This document shows, piece after piece, positions 45,266 to 53,683 of a DNA stretch of 64,000 nucleotides. The position numbers were made by a program, and so were the translations under genes. The stretch spans positions 1-64,000 of the forward strand of contig JBBQCD010000009.1 in NCBI GenBank assembly GCA_038318385.1, in the 5' to 3' direction. Source of the DNA: Schlegelella_A sp038318385 (GTDB lineage: Bacteria; Pseudomonadota; Gammaproteobacteria; Burkholderiales; Burkholderiaceae_C). Under the pieces are notes generated by a model, which saw nothing but the letters and a program-made list of their open reading frames with translations, was not told the DNA's origin and made no database searches. Every line of letters starts with the position of its first letter. Position 1 is the stretch's first letter.

Positions 45266-45715
45266 CTAGGCGCGACCGGTCGAGCCGAAACCTCGAACAC
45301 CCCGGTCCGAGGCATCGAAATCGACGACCACCCGAAACTGCGCCTGCACCACCGGCACGATCACCAGCTGGGCGATGCGCTCCATCGGCTCGATCGTGAA
45401 GTCGGCAGTTCCGCGGTTCCAGCAGCTCACCATCAGCGGACCCTGGTAGTCGGAATCGATCAGGCCGACGAGATTGCCGAGCACGATGCCGTGCTTGTGG
45501 CCGAGACCGGAGCGTGGCAGCAGCATCGCGGCCAGGCCCGGGTCGCCGATGTGAATGGCCAGCCCGGTCGGGATGAGCCGGGTCTGCCCCGGCTCGATCA
45601 CCAGCGCCGCATCGATGCAGGCGCGCAGGTCGAGACCGGCGCTCCCGGGCGTCGCGTAGGCCGGCAGCTGGTCGGCCATGCGCGGGTCGAGGATCTTCAG
45701 GTCGATGGTGGCCAT
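45266..45715 (-). CDS. dut: dUTP diphosphatase
   Basis: Dut hydrolyses dUTP to dUMP and keeps uracil out of DNA. The 149-aa sequence shows the five trimeric-dUTPase motifs: PGSAGLDLRA, LLPRSGLGHKHG, GNLVGLIDSDYQG, RIAQLVIVPV and the C-terminal DRGVRGFGSTGR that closes over the active site. The start is ATG. It lies 78 nt downstream of coaBC on the same strand, a linkage common in proteobacteria. Confidence 0.96.
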   Translation of the reverse strand: MATIDLKILDPRMADQLPAYATPGSAGLDLRACIDAALVIEPGQTRLIPTGLAIHIGDPGLAAMLLPRSGLGHKHGIVLGNLVGLIDSDYQGPLMVSCWNRGTADFTIEPMERIAQLVIVPVVQAQFRVVVDFDASDRGVRGFGSTGRA

Positions 45716-45793
45716 GCCGGTCGTCGTGAAAGTAAGGAGTGCCCGGCGCGAGGCGTGGCGTTAGCGGCGGGAGGCGTCAGGGGGCGGGAGGCG

Positions 45794-47038
45794 TCAGCCG
45801 CGGGCGGCGGAGAGTCGTGCAGCGATATCCCCGACGAGCTCCCGCGCCAGGGCGAGCTTGCTGCCACGCGGCAACTCGCGCTCTCCGCGGGCGTCGACGA
45901 GGGTCAGCGCGTTGTCGTCCTGTCCGAACGTTGCCGGCCCGAGGTTGGCGACGATCAGCGGCACGCCCTTCTTCTCGAGCTTGGCGCGCGCGTGTCGCAG
46001 CAGGTCGTGGCTCTCGGCGGCGAAGCCGACGCAATAGGGGCGCCTGCCTGAGGCGGACGGCCCGAGCGCGGCCACCGCAGCCAGGATGTCGGGGTTCTCC
46101 TCGAGCGCGATCGCGCCCGGGACCCGGTCCCGGCCCTTCTTGATCTTCTGATCGGAGAGCGTCGCGGGCCGCCAGTCGGCCACGGCCGCGGTGGCGATGA
46201 AGACGTCGTGACCCGGCGCCTCCGGCATCACCGCGGCATGCATCTCGCGCGCGCTGCCGACGTCGATGCGGCGCACGCCGCGCGGCGTCGGCAGCGAAAC
46301 CGGGCCGGCGACGAGGGTGACTGCGGCGCCGGCCTCGACCGCGGCGCGCGCCAGCGCGAAGCCCATCTTGCCGCTCGACCGGTTCGTCAGGCCGCGCACC
46401 GGATCGATCGCCTCGAACGTCGGCCCCGCGGTGATCAGCACCGACTTCCCGGCCAGCACCTTCGGCTGGAAGAAGGCAACGACGTCGGCCAGCAGTTCCG
46501 CGGCCTCGAGCATCCGGCCGTCGCCGACCTCGCCGCAGGCCTGATCGCCACTGCCGGGGCCGAGGATCGTGGTCCCGTCGGCGCGCAGCTGGGCAACGTT
46601 GCGCTGCGTCGCCGGATGCGCCCACATCTCGCGGTTCAGTGCCGGAGCGACGAGCAGCGGGCAGCGAGCCACCGGCCGCGCCAGGCACATCAGGCTGAGC
46701 AGGTCGTCGGCACGGCCCTGCGCGAGCTTGGCCATGAAGTCGGCACTCGCGGGAGCCACCAGCACGGCATCGGCGGCACGCGTGAGATTGATGTGCGCCA
46801 TGCCGTTGGGCTCGCGGCTGTCCCACTGGCTGGTGTAGACCGGCCGGTTCGACAAGGCCTGCAGCGTTGCCGCGGTGATGAAGTGCTCGGCAGCCTCGGT
46901 CATCACCACCTGGACCGTGGCTCCGGCACGCGTCAGTTCGCGCACCAGTTCGGCGGCCTTGTAGCAGGCGATCCCTCCCGACAGGCCGAGCACCAGGTGC
47001 CGACCGGCCAGGTCGGCGCTCACCGCAGAGTCGGCCAC
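45794..47038 (-). CDS. coaBC: Bifunctional phosphopantothenoylcysteine decarboxylase/synthetase (CoaBC)
   Basis: CoaBC joins cysteine to 4'-phosphopantothenate and decarboxylates the product in coenzyme A synthesis. The 414-aa protein starts with the flavoprotein CoaC half (LVLGLSGGIACYKAAELVREL, with PASADFMAKLAQGRADDLLS). The CoaB half begins near residue 190 (SVLITAGPTFEAIDPVRGLTN) and includes the KKGRDRVPGAIALEENPDIL region. The start is taken as GTG 47038, overlapping the transglutaminase stop region; GTG 47023 is an alternative. Dut follows. Confidence 0.94.
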   Translation of the reverse strand: MADSAVSADLAGRHLVLGLSGGIACYKAAELVRELTRAGATVQVVMTEAAEHFITAATLQALSNRPVYTSQWDSREPNGMAHINLTRAADAVLVAPASADFMAKLAQGRADDLLSLMCLARPVARCPLLVAPALNREMWAHPATQRNVAQLRADGTTILGPGSGDQACGEVGDGRMLEAAELLADVVAFFQPKVLAGKSVLITAGPTFEAIDPVRGLTNRSSGKMGFALARAAVEAGAAVTLVAGPVSLPTPRGVRRIDVGSAREMHAAVMPEAPGHDVFIATAAVADWRPATLSDQKIKKGRDRVPGAIALEENPDILAAVAALGPSASGRRPYCVGFAAESHDLLRHARAKLEKKGVPLIVANLGPATFGQDDNALTLVDARGERELPRGSKLALARELVGDIAARLSAARG

Positions 47039-47040
47039 GG

Positions 47041-48162
47041 TCAAGCGGCGACCTCGCGGGACGTGATCGTGTAGCTGAAGTGGTCGGGATCGAGGGCGTC
47101 GTAGCGGCCGTTCGCATTTTCGGCCTGCGGGTACATCATGAAGCCCAACCGCGGCCCGCTCGAGCCCGGCAGCGAGATGTCGTGGGCGGTGTTGAACGCC
47201 ACCCAGTTGCCCTCCCAGCCGCCGAAGAGCGCCTTCTTCACCGGCGCGACCACGGGGTCGCGGTCGTCCTTGATCCAGACCGGCGTTTCCAAGCGCATGA
47301 CCTTGCCGACGTCGGCCGGATCCATCGCCACCCAGCCCTGCTTTTGCAGGAAGACCTCGGCGCGGCAATGCTGCGCCCCCTGTAGCTTGGCGGGGTTTCC
47401 GCCGAGCTCGCGGTAGCCGAAGGCCGACGGCGCGACACGCAAACCGTAGACGTCGCGCGCCGGGATGCCGACCGCACGGCAGAGGCCGACGAACAGGCCG
47501 TTGATGTCGCCGCACTTGCCGCCGAAGTTCTGGGTCTCGAGCATCGTCTTGATGTCGCCGACGCCGCAGCCGCGCACCTTCGGCTCGCGATAGGTTCGCG
47601 CCACGATCCAGTCGTAGATCGCGCGCGCCTTGGCCTCGTCGGTCGACGCACCGCGCGTGGCCTGCCGGGCTGTCTCGAGGACGATGCCGTCGGTCGGCAT
47701 CAGATCGGTGGGCTCGGTCCAACGCTTCAGCGCCGCGCCTTCGTCGCGGGCGTCCGCGGGCCGGTTCCAGTCGGTGGCGCGGTCACGGGTCTGGACGCGG
47801 CTGGTCAGCACGATCACCGGCGTCTTCGTCGACGCGCCGTACTCGGCAGTCAGCATCTTCGCGCCGTACTTCGGGTCGGCGACGATCCGCGCCGAGGAGA
47901 AGTTCCCGCTCCAGTTGTTCTCCAGCGAGCGCTGGTAGTCGGTGTCGATCGACGGCACCGGCAACCAGACGTGGGTGGCGTCGACGGCGTCACGGACCTC
48001 CACGCGGGTGGTGATCTCGAACGTGCGCCAGGCGCCGGGCTGAGGCTCGAATCGACGCTCCTGGCCTCGAGCCAGCAGCGGGAGTCCGGCTGAGGCTGCG
48101 GCTGCGGAAGCCAGCAGCAACCGGCGGCGCGAGAACAGGTTCGGGGTCGGTGATGGCGACAC
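47041..48162 (-). CDS. Tat-exported transglutaminase-like protein
   Basis: The 373-aa protein has a twin-arginine-type signal (FSRRRLLLASAAAASAG) and a transglutaminase/protease-like core. The catalytic triad is Cys217 (FGGKCGDINGLFVGL), His265 (GAQHCRAEVF) and Asp281 (AMDPADV). Such exported proteins act on peptides or carry out unknown cross-link chemistry in the periplasm. The C-terminal domain has the beta pattern of related proteins (GWEGNWVAFNTAHDISLPGS). It lies directly before coaBC, only 2 bases from its start, with the ECF genes upstream on the same strand after 105 nt. Confidence 0.85.
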   Translation of the reverse strand: MSPSPTPNLFSRRRLLLASAAAASAGLPLLARGQERRFEPQPGAWRTFEITTRVEVRDAVDATHVWLPVPSIDTDYQRSLENNWSGNFSSARIVADPKYGAKMLTAEYGASTKTPVIVLTSRVQTRDRATDWNRPADARDEGAALKRWTEPTDLMPTDGIVLETARQATRGASTDEAKARAIYDWIVARTYREPKVRGCGVGDIKTMLETQNFGGKCGDINGLFVGLCRAVGIPARDVYGLRVAPSAFGYRELGGNPAKLQGAQHCRAEVFLQKQGWVAMDPADVGKVMRLETPVWIKDDRDPVVAPVKKALFGGWEGNWVAFNTAHDISLPGSSGPRLGFMMYPQAENANGRYDALDPDHFSYTITSREVAA

Positions 48163-48267
48163 GGGCGGCTCCTCGGAAAGTCACGGAAGATTATCGACGG
48201 CCGCGTCGATCCATGCCGGACAACCGCTTTGGCCGGGTCGATGGGCCTCCCGCCGCCTTTCGCCCCC

Positions 48268-48912
48268 TCAGGCCCAGCGCAGGACGCGCGGCCCGAGGAG
48301 CGCACCGAGCGCTGTCGGCAGCGCCATGCCGAGGACGTACCAGACGGCGATGAAAGGGGCCTGCATCTCGTCGCAGTGAACCGCGTAGGCCGACGCGGCG
48401 ACCGCGCCCGCCAGCAACCCTGCGGCGGCACCCGCGGCGCGCAGACGAGTCGGTGCCAGCGCGCGCAGCGCCACGCAGGCCGCCGCCAGGGTCGGCAGGG
48501 CGAGCAGCGCCACCGACGCGACACACACGGCCGCGCTGTGGCCGAGGACGATCCCGAGGCGCTCCTGAGGCGGGGTCGCGAACCACTGCGCCGCCGCCAG
48601 CGCCCAGACCAGCACCAGCGGCAGGGCGATGGCGGGCCCGCCGCCGCCGACACCGGCTCCGGGCCGGGCGAGACGCGCCACGACGGCAAAGCCCACGACC
48701 GCAAGCGAGAGCGGAAAGGCGAGCTTCCACCAGAAGGCCGGCGCCGCGACGACCGCGGCGATGTCGGGGCGCACCCCGAGCACGCCCCACATCAACACGA
48801 CCGCCATCAGCGCCCCCGCGCCGGCAGCCACGGCGAGGGTGCGCTCGACCGCGCGCGGGTCCGCTGCCACCGGTCCGCGCGCCAGCATGGCGACGAGATC
48901 TTCGGTCTTCAT
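48268..48912 (-). CDS. nrsF: NrsF-type (DUF1109) membrane anti-sigma factor
   Basis: The 214-aa protein begins MKTEDLVAMLARGPVAADPRAVERTL and has six hydrophobic helices (for example GALMAVVLMWGVLG, AFPLSLAVVGFAVVARLA, PLVLVWALAAAQW), the DUF1109 pattern. NrsF proteins sequester SigF-type ECF factors in the membrane and release them on metal or redox stress. Its ATG overlaps the sigma factor's stop by four bases, so they are made together. Confidence 0.88.
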   Translation of the reverse strand: MKTEDLVAMLARGPVAADPRAVERTLAVAAGAGALMAVVLMWGVLGVRPDIAAVVAAPAFWWKLAFPLSLAVVGFAVVARLARPGAGVGGGGPAIALPLVLVWALAAAQWFATPPQERLGIVLGHSAAVCVASVALLALPTLAAACVALRALAPTRLRAAGAAAGLLAGAVAASAYAVHCDEMQAPFIAVWYVLGMALPTALGALLGPRVLRWA

Positions 48913-49451
48913 GGCGCCGTGCCCTCCGCCGCGACGCGCCGCGACAAGGCCTTCAGGCCCCGGTGGATGCCGATCTTCACCGCCGATGCCGACATCCCGA
49001 GCAGGCGCGCCGCCTCGGCGACGCTGAGGCCTTCGAGCTTGACGTGGACGATCGGCAGCCGGAAGTGATCGGGCAAGGTGCCGATCAGCACCAGCAGGTC
49101 GCGTCGCGTCTCGAGTGCGGCCGGCTCGGGGGACGCGAGGTCGGCACCTTCCTCGTCACCCGGTTCCCGCGCCACCAGCACGGACATGCGGCTGGCGCGC
49201 GCCCGCAAGGCGTCGATCAGCTTGTAACGCGCGATCGCGTAGAGCCACGGCGTCACCGGCTGGTCGCTTCGATACGTGTGGCGCTGGTTGTGGATCGCGA
49301 GCATGGCTTCCTGGACGAGGTCTTCGATGTCGTCGGCAAAGGCAGCTGCCCGGCGGCGGTAATAGCTGCGCAGGCGCGCGCCCGCATGAGTCAGGAACGC
49401 CACGTAGGCGGCGTTGTCTCCCGCGAGCGCGGCGAGCAGCAAACCCCGCAT
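48909..49451 (-). CDS. sigF: ECF sigma factor (SigF type) controlling the facing bufferin operon
   Basis: The 180-aa factor has sigma region 2 (FADDIEDLVQEAMLAIHNQRHTY and PVTPWLYAIARYKLID) and region 4 (LPDHFRLPIVHVKLEGLSVAEAARLLGMSASAVKIGIHRGLKAL). The ATG at 49451 is preferred. The longer frame would start upstream of the predicted transcription start, since the -10 lies at 49487-49490. GTG 49475 is possible if the message is leaderless. Overlap with nrsF and the divergent bufferin genes suggests it directs both itself and the peptide operon. Confidence 0.9.
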   Translation of the reverse strand: MRGLLLAALAGDNAAYVAFLTHAGARLRSYYRRRAAAFADDIEDLVQEAMLAIHNQRHTYRSDQPVTPWLYAIARYKLIDALRARASRMSVLVAREPGDEEGADLASPEPAALETRRDLLVLIGTLPDHFRLPIVHVKLEGLSVAEAARLLGMSASAVKIGIHRGLKALSRRVAAEGTAP

Positions 49452-49486
49452 GACAGTCTCGTCCGGTGTCGACACGCTTCTGGGAG

Positions 49487-49512
49487 TTCGGTCCACGGGC
49501 GATCCGGTTACA
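49487..49512 (-). promoter_or_regulatory. ECF-type promoter for sigF-nrsF
   Basis: On the minus strand TGTAACC (49512-49506), 15 nt, then CGAA (49490-49487). The -35 and -10 and their spacing are the same as in the promoter facing the bufferin operon and resemble known SigF promoters. This implies that the sigma factor activates its own gene. Confidence 0.75.
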
Positions 49513-49522
49513 GCGTCGGGAA

Positions 49523-49534
49523 AAGAATATTCTT
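49523..49534. repeat. Perfect 12-bp palindrome between two ECF promoters
   Basis: AAGAATATTCTT lies midway between the two outward-facing ECF promoters. It could bind a dimeric metal regulator or be a chance AT-rich palindrome. It is striking in this GC-rich region. Confidence 0.5.
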
Positions 49535-49542
49535 GCGGCGGC

Positions 49543-49568
49543 TGTAACCCCGGCCGCACTGACGCGAA
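49543..49568 (+). promoter_or_regulatory. ECF-type promoter for the bufferin operon
   Basis: TGTAACC at 49543-49549, 15 nt, then CGAA at 49565-49568, about 85 nt before the bufA1 start. The same elements and spacing occur on the opposite strand before sigF. Confidence 0.75.
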
Positions 49569-49653
49569 TTAGCAAGGGAGCGCGGATGCTCGAACCGTGG
49601 CGTCGCCGCGGGTCGCCGTCGCTCACCTTGCATCTACTTTTGGAGTTTGACAG

Positions 49654-49938
49654 ATGAACGCACGCTCGCTCGCATTCGCCACCGCCGCCCTCGCCGCTCT
49701 GGCCGGCAGTGCCTACGCCGCCGACAAGCCCATGGGCGACAAGGCCGCCGCCACCGAGAAATGCTACGGCGTGGCCATGGCCGGGAAGAACGACTGTGCC
49801 GCCGGAGCCGGCACCACGTGCGCCGGAACCTCGAAGGTCGACTACCAGGGCAACGCCTGGAAGAGCGTCCCGGCGGGTACCTGCGAGACGATGAAGACGC
49901 CAAACGGCACCGGATCGCTGAAGCCGATGAAGGCCTGA
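49654..49938 (+). CDS. bufA1: Bufferin precursor peptide (DUF2282), BufA1-like
   Basis: The 94-aa precursor has a Sec signal peptide (MNARSLAFATAALAALAGSAYA) and a short Cys-rich body with Cys37, Cys48, Cys56 and Cys77 in the family pattern EKCYGVAMAGKNDCAAG...VPAGTC. In characterised bufferins some Cys are turned into thiooxazole by the DUF692 enzyme, and the exported peptide binds copper. A good site (TTTTGGAG) precedes the ATG. It is the first gene of a four-gene operon. Confidence 0.9.
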   Translation: MNARSLAFATAALAALAGSAYAADKPMGDKAAATEKCYGVAMAGKNDCAAGAGTTCAGTSKVDYQGNAWKSVPAGTCETMKTPNGTGSLKPMKA

Positions 49939-49944
49939 TCGACG

Positions 49945-50808
49945 ATGGCGGAGGCACTCTCGCGGCCACCGGGTCTTTCGGGGCTCACCGCCGGCCTCGG
50001 CCTCAAGGCCGAGCACTACGACGCGGCGCTGGCCTGCACCGCGCCGGGCCTCTGGTTCGAGGTCCACGCCGAGAACTACACCGTCGCCGGCGGCCCCCGC
50101 CTGGCCTGGCTGGAAGCGATCCGCGCAGTGCACCCCGTGTCGCTCCACGGGGTGGCGCTGTCGCTTGGCGGCAGCGCCGGACCCGACCCCGCTGCGTTGA
50201 CGGCGTTTGCCGATCTGGTGGCACGGATCCAGCCGGCCCTCGTGTCGGAGCATCTGGCGTGGTCGCGATGGGGCTCGGCTTCGTTCCCCGACCTGCTGCC
50301 CTGTCTGCGCAGCCATGAAGCACTGGCCTACATCGGAGCCAACATCGGCCGCGTCCAGGATGCCATCGGCCGCGCCATTGCCATCGAGAATCCGGCGCAC
50401 TACATCGCACTCGACGGCCACGACTGGAGCGAGACCGACTTCCTCGAGGAACTCGCCCGGCGCTGCGGCTGCGACCTGCTGCTCGACATCAACAACGTCC
50501 ATGTCGCCAGCCACAACCTCGGCACCGATCCCGTCGCCTACCTCGATGCCTTCCCCGCGACGCGTGTGGCCGAGATCCACCTCGCCGGCCATCGGCCGGA
50601 TGCAACGCCCGGCAGCGCGCTGTTGATCGATTCGCACGATGCCGCGGTCGACGAAGCCGTCTGGCGCCTGTTTTCCCGCTTCGTCCAGCGTGCCGGGCCG
50701 CGGCCGACGCTGATCGAGCGCGATGCCGACCTGCCGCCGTTCGCCACCTTGCTGGCCGAGCGCGAGCGCGCCGCGACCGCCCTCCTCGGCTGCGAGGCGC
50801 TGGCATGA
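49945..50808 (+). CDS. bufB1: DUF692 (MbnB-family) iron enzyme modifying the bufferin peptide, BufB1
   Basis: The 287-aa TIM-barrel enzyme belongs to the multinuclear non-heme iron family that includes MbnB. The metal-binding signatures are visible: AEHYDAAL with the following WFEVHAENYT, SLHGVALSLGG, VSEHLAWSRWG, IENPAHYI, LDINNVHVASHN and VAEIHLAGH. It oxidises Cys residues of the peptide with O2. It starts 7 nt after bufA1 and overlaps the next gene by four bases. Confidence 0.92.
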   Translation: MAEALSRPPGLSGLTAGLGLKAEHYDAALACTAPGLWFEVHAENYTVAGGPRLAWLEAIRAVHPVSLHGVALSLGGSAGPDPAALTAFADLVARIQPALVSEHLAWSRWGSASFPDLLPCLRSHEALAYIGANIGRVQDAIGRAIAIENPAHYIALDGHDWSETDFLEELARRCGCDLLLDINNVHVASHNLGTDPVAYLDAFPATRVAEIHLAGHRPDATPGSALLIDSHDAAVDEAVWRLFSRFVQRAGPRPTLIERDADLPPFATLLAERERAATALLGCEALA

Positions 50809-51581
50809 GCGCGGCCTTCGAGCGCGCGTTCATGGCTGCGCTCGTCGGCGATCCGCACGCCGGTTCCATCGATGTCCTGGTTTCGCCGGCGTTCGCGCGC
50901 CAACCGGGCTTTGCCGTCTACCGCAACAACGTCGTCAGCGCCTGCATCGAGGCGCTGGAGGCGAACTATCCGACCGTGCTCGCACTTGTCGGACCTGACT
51001 GGTTCCGCGAGGCCGCGACCGCGTTCGTGCGCGGCTCGTGGCCCGACGACGGCCGGATGGCCTACTACGGCAACGGCTTTGCAGCCTTCCTTCGTGGCTT
51101 CGACCCCGCCAGCGCGCTGCCCTACCTGGCCGGCGTCGCCGAACTCGACCGCTGCTGGACCGAAGCCCACCTCGCGGCCGACGCCGCGCCGCTCGATCCT
51201 GCCGCCGTCGCCCGCTGGAGCCCCGAGGAACTCGCCGCGGCGACGCTCGTCCCGCACCCGGCTGCGCGCTGGGCCCGCTTCGACGAGGGACCGATCTTCA
51301 CGATCTGGCGCCGTCACCGCGAGGGGGCCGACCTCTCCGAAGAACTCGACTGGCGCGCCGAAGCGGCGTTCGTCGGCCGACCGCGATCGGCCGTCGCCTG
51401 GCAGTTGATCGATGCCGAAAGCTGTGCGTTCCTCGACGCCTGCGCGCGAGGGGCGTGCTTCAGCGACGCGGCCGAGGCCAGCGCCATCGACCCGATCGAT
51501 GCATTGCCGGCGCTCTTCCTTTGTGGCGCGTTCAGCCACGCCGTGCCGGCGGCGTCCGGCGCTCACGAAAGACGCCCATGA
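50805..51581 (+). CDS. bufC1: DUF2063 partner of the bufferin enzyme, BufC1
   Basis: The 258-aa protein has the DUF2063 N-terminal domain (FMAALVGDPHAGSIDVLVSPAFARQPGFAVYRNNVVSACIEALE). It helps the DUF692 enzyme recognise the peptide, as MbnC does for MbnB. The C-terminal ~130 residues hold a WHTH-type region (TIWRRHREGADLSEELDWRAEAAF). The start overlaps bufB1 (ATGA), and its end overlaps the DoxX gene by four bases. Confidence 0.9.
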   Translation: MSAAFERAFMAALVGDPHAGSIDVLVSPAFARQPGFAVYRNNVVSACIEALEANYPTVLALVGPDWFREAATAFVRGSWPDDGRMAYYGNGFAAFLRGFDPASALPYLAGVAELDRCWTEAHLAADAAPLDPAAVARWSPEELAAATLVPHPAARWARFDEGPIFTIWRRHREGADLSEELDWRAEAAFVGRPRSAVAWQLIDAESCAFLDACARGACFSDAAEASAIDPIDALPALFLCGAFSHAVPAASGAHERRP

Positions 51582-52033
51582 ACCATGCCGGGGTCTCGAC
51601 CGCGCGGGGCCGCTGGAACCTGGCGGCGACGAATCTCGAACGCTGGATCGGACTGGATCCGATCCTCCTCGCCAGCCGGATCGCGATGGCCGCTGTCTTC
51701 CTGCTTTCCGGCCGCACGAAGGTCGACGCATCGTTCCGGGTGACCGACGGCGCCATCGGCCTGTTCCGCGACGAATTCGCACTGCCGCTGATCGACCCGG
51801 CGCTGGCCGCCCACTTCGCCGCTTACGCCGAGCATCTGTTCCCGTTGCTGCTGGTCCTGGGCCTGCTGACGCGGCCGGCGGCGCTGGCGCTGCTCGCGAT
51901 GACAGCGGTGATCCAGATCTTCGTCTACCCGGATGCCTGGCCGACCCATCTCACGTGGGCCGTGCCGCTCCTGCTGCTGGTGGCGCGTGGCGGCGGGCGC
52001 TGGTCGCTCGATCGCGTGCTCGGCCTGCGCTGA
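51578..52033 (+). CDS. bufD1: DoxX-family membrane protein of the bufferin operon, BufD1
   Basis: The 151-aa protein has four hydrophobic helices, beginning with LLASRIAMAAVFLLSGRTKV. It has FRDEFALPLIDP before the second helix and a Tyr/Trp-containing ending (VYPDAWPTHLTWAVPLLLLV). DoxX proteins are quinone-linked membrane components and accompany many DUF692/DUF2063 pairs. It is the last gene of the operon and ends 10 nt before the converging redoxin gene. Confidence 0.88.
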   Translation: MNHAGVSTARGRWNLAATNLERWIGLDPILLASRIAMAAVFLLSGRTKVDASFRVTDGAIGLFRDEFALPLIDPALAAHFAAYAEHLFPLLLVLGLLTRPAALALLAMTAVIQIFVYPDAWPTHLTWAVPLLLLVARGGGRWSLDRVLGLR

Positions 52034-52043
52034 GCACGACTGG

Positions 52044-52598
52044 CTAGGTGACGCGTGCCTGCGCGACCAGCGGGTCGACCAGCTGGCGCGCTGCAGACCC
52101 GGTCCAGTCCATCTCTCCGAGGACCGTGAGGCGCGGCTGCCCGGCGCGATCGACCAGCACCGTGCTCGGGAAGACGCGCGGCGTCCAGGCACCGGCGGCC
52201 TCGCCGTTGCGGTCGAGCAGGATCGGCAGCGTCACCGGCTGGGCCTCGAGGAAGCGTCGAATCGTCGGGATCGCTTCCTGGTAGTTCACTGCCACGACCA
52301 CGACGCCATCGCGCTCGAGGCGCTGCGCCATCAGTTCGAGCGACGGCATCTCGGCCCGGCAGGGCTCGCACCAGGTTGCCCAGAAGTTCAGCACGACGAC
52401 GCGGCCGCGCTGCGCAGCCAGGCTCCAGGGCTTGCCGCCCAGGTCGTTGAGCTCGAGCCTGGGCACCGTTCGGTCCGCCGGCCACGGTCGCACCTGGTAG
52501 GCGGCACGCGCATTGCCAGCAAGGGCGAAGGCGGCGCCGGCGACCAGCAGGTCGCGGCGGGTCAGGCGGTGCAGGACCGATGGTTGCATCCCGGACAT
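52044..52598 (-). CDS. TlpA/ResA-like thiol-disulfide redoxin
   Basis: The 184-aa protein has an N-terminal Tat-like/Sec signal with RRDLLVAGAAFALAG and a thioredoxin fold with the active pair Cys77-Cys80 (NFWATWCEPC). The cis-Pro part is RVFPSTVLVDRAGQPRLTVLG. Such exported proteins reduce periplasmic apocytochrome or metal-binding Cys proteins. The start is taken as ATG 52598; ATG 52589 is equally good. It converges on the bufferin operon, and a functional link is possible but not shown. Confidence 0.85.
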   Translation of the reverse strand: MSGMQPSVLHRLTRRDLLVAGAAFALAGNARAAYQVRPWPADRTVPRLELNDLGGKPWSLAAQRGRVVVLNFWATWCEPCRAEMPSLELMAQRLERDGVVVVAVNYQEAIPTIRRFLEAQPVTLPILLDRNGEAAGAWTPRVFPSTVLVDRAGQPRLTVLGEMDWTGSAARQLVDPLVAQARVT

Positions 52599-52669
52599 TC
52601 TGTTCGATTCGACGACGTCGTGCGCGGCCAAGGTCCCCGCGCGGTACCCTCCACTCCTCGAGAGCCAAG

Positions 52670-53623
52670 ATGCGCACCCCTCGTTTCATCCAGAGCCACG
52701 TCCCCGACTCCACCGAAGAGCGCGCGGCCGCGTGCGCCGCGCTGCTGGCGTCCCAGGCCAGCGCCGCGCCGAAGTTTTTCTACGACCGGCTCGGTTCGCA
52801 CCTGTTCGAGGCCATCACCGAGCTTCCCGAGTACTACCCGACACGGACCGAAGCGGCGATCTTCCAGCGCCACGGCCGCGAGATGGCTCAGGCTGCCGGG
52901 GTCGGTGCGACCCTGATCGACCTCGGCGCCGGCAACTGCGCCAAGGCGACTCGGCTCTTCCCGCTGCTGGAGCCGCGGCGCTATGTCGCCGTCGACATCT
53001 CGGTGGATTTCCTGCGCGACGCCCTGCGCCAGGTGCAGCGCGAGCACCCGTCGACCGACGTCGTCGGGCTCGGCATGGACTTCTCGACCGAACTCGACAT
53101 TCCCGCCGACCTGATCGATGGCCGGACGGTCTTCTTCTATCCGGGCTCGAGCATCGGCAACTTCACGCCCGCCGAAGCGCTGGAATTCCTGCGGCGGGTC
53201 CATGCGCAGGCCGGGGACGGCGGACTGCTGATCGGCGTCGACCTGGTCAAGCCGACCGAAGTGCTGGAGGCCGCTTACGACGATGCCCTCGGCGTGACCG
53301 CAGCCTTCAACCTGAATCTGCTGCGGCATCTCAACCGCCTGATCGGCAGCGACTTCGATCCCCAAGCCTGGCGCCACATCGCGGTCTTCGACACCGTGAA
53401 TTCGCGCATCGAGATGTATCTCGAAGCGCGCCGCGACCTGACGGTGCGCTGGCCGGGCGCTACGCGCGCCTTTCGCGGCGGCGAACGCATCCACACCGAG
53501 CATTCCTGCAAGTACACGCCGCGAGCGTTCTCAGAGTTGCTTCAGCAGGCAGGTTTCAGGCGCCCCACCGTCTGGACCGATCCCGAGGGCTGGTTCGCGG
53601 TCTTCTGGGCGCCGGCCGCCTGA
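52670..53623 (+). CDS. egtD: L-histidine N-alpha-methyltransferase (EgtD)
   Basis: EgtD makes hercynine (trimethyl-histidine), a precursor of ergothioneine. The 317-aa protein has LASQASAAPKFFYDRLGSHLF, ELPEYYPTRTEAAI and the SAM motif LIDLGAGNCAKATRL. The FFYPGSSIGNFTPAEA loop and the C-terminal SCKYTPRAFSELLQQAGF follow. It starts at ATG 52670, divergent from the redoxin gene. No egtB or egtC is next to it, so the pathway partner must be elsewhere, or hercynine is the end product. Confidence 0.9.
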   Translation: MRTPRFIQSHVPDSTEERAAACAALLASQASAAPKFFYDRLGSHLFEAITELPEYYPTRTEAAIFQRHGREMAQAAGVGATLIDLGAGNCAKATRLFPLLEPRRYVAVDISVDFLRDALRQVQREHPSTDVVGLGMDFSTELDIPADLIDGRTVFFYPGSSIGNFTPAEALEFLRRVHAQAGDGGLLIGVDLVKPTEVLEAAYDDALGVTAAFNLNLLRHLNRLIGSDFDPQAWRHIAVFDTVNSRIEMYLEARRDLTVRWPGATRAFRGGERIHTEHSCKYTPRAFSELLQQAGFRRPTVWTDPEGWFAVFWAPAA

Positions 53624-53683
53624 GCCGGCCAACGCCGCGGATCCAGGGCTCTGGTCCAGGCTTCACCCCCAGGGGGCGCTGCC

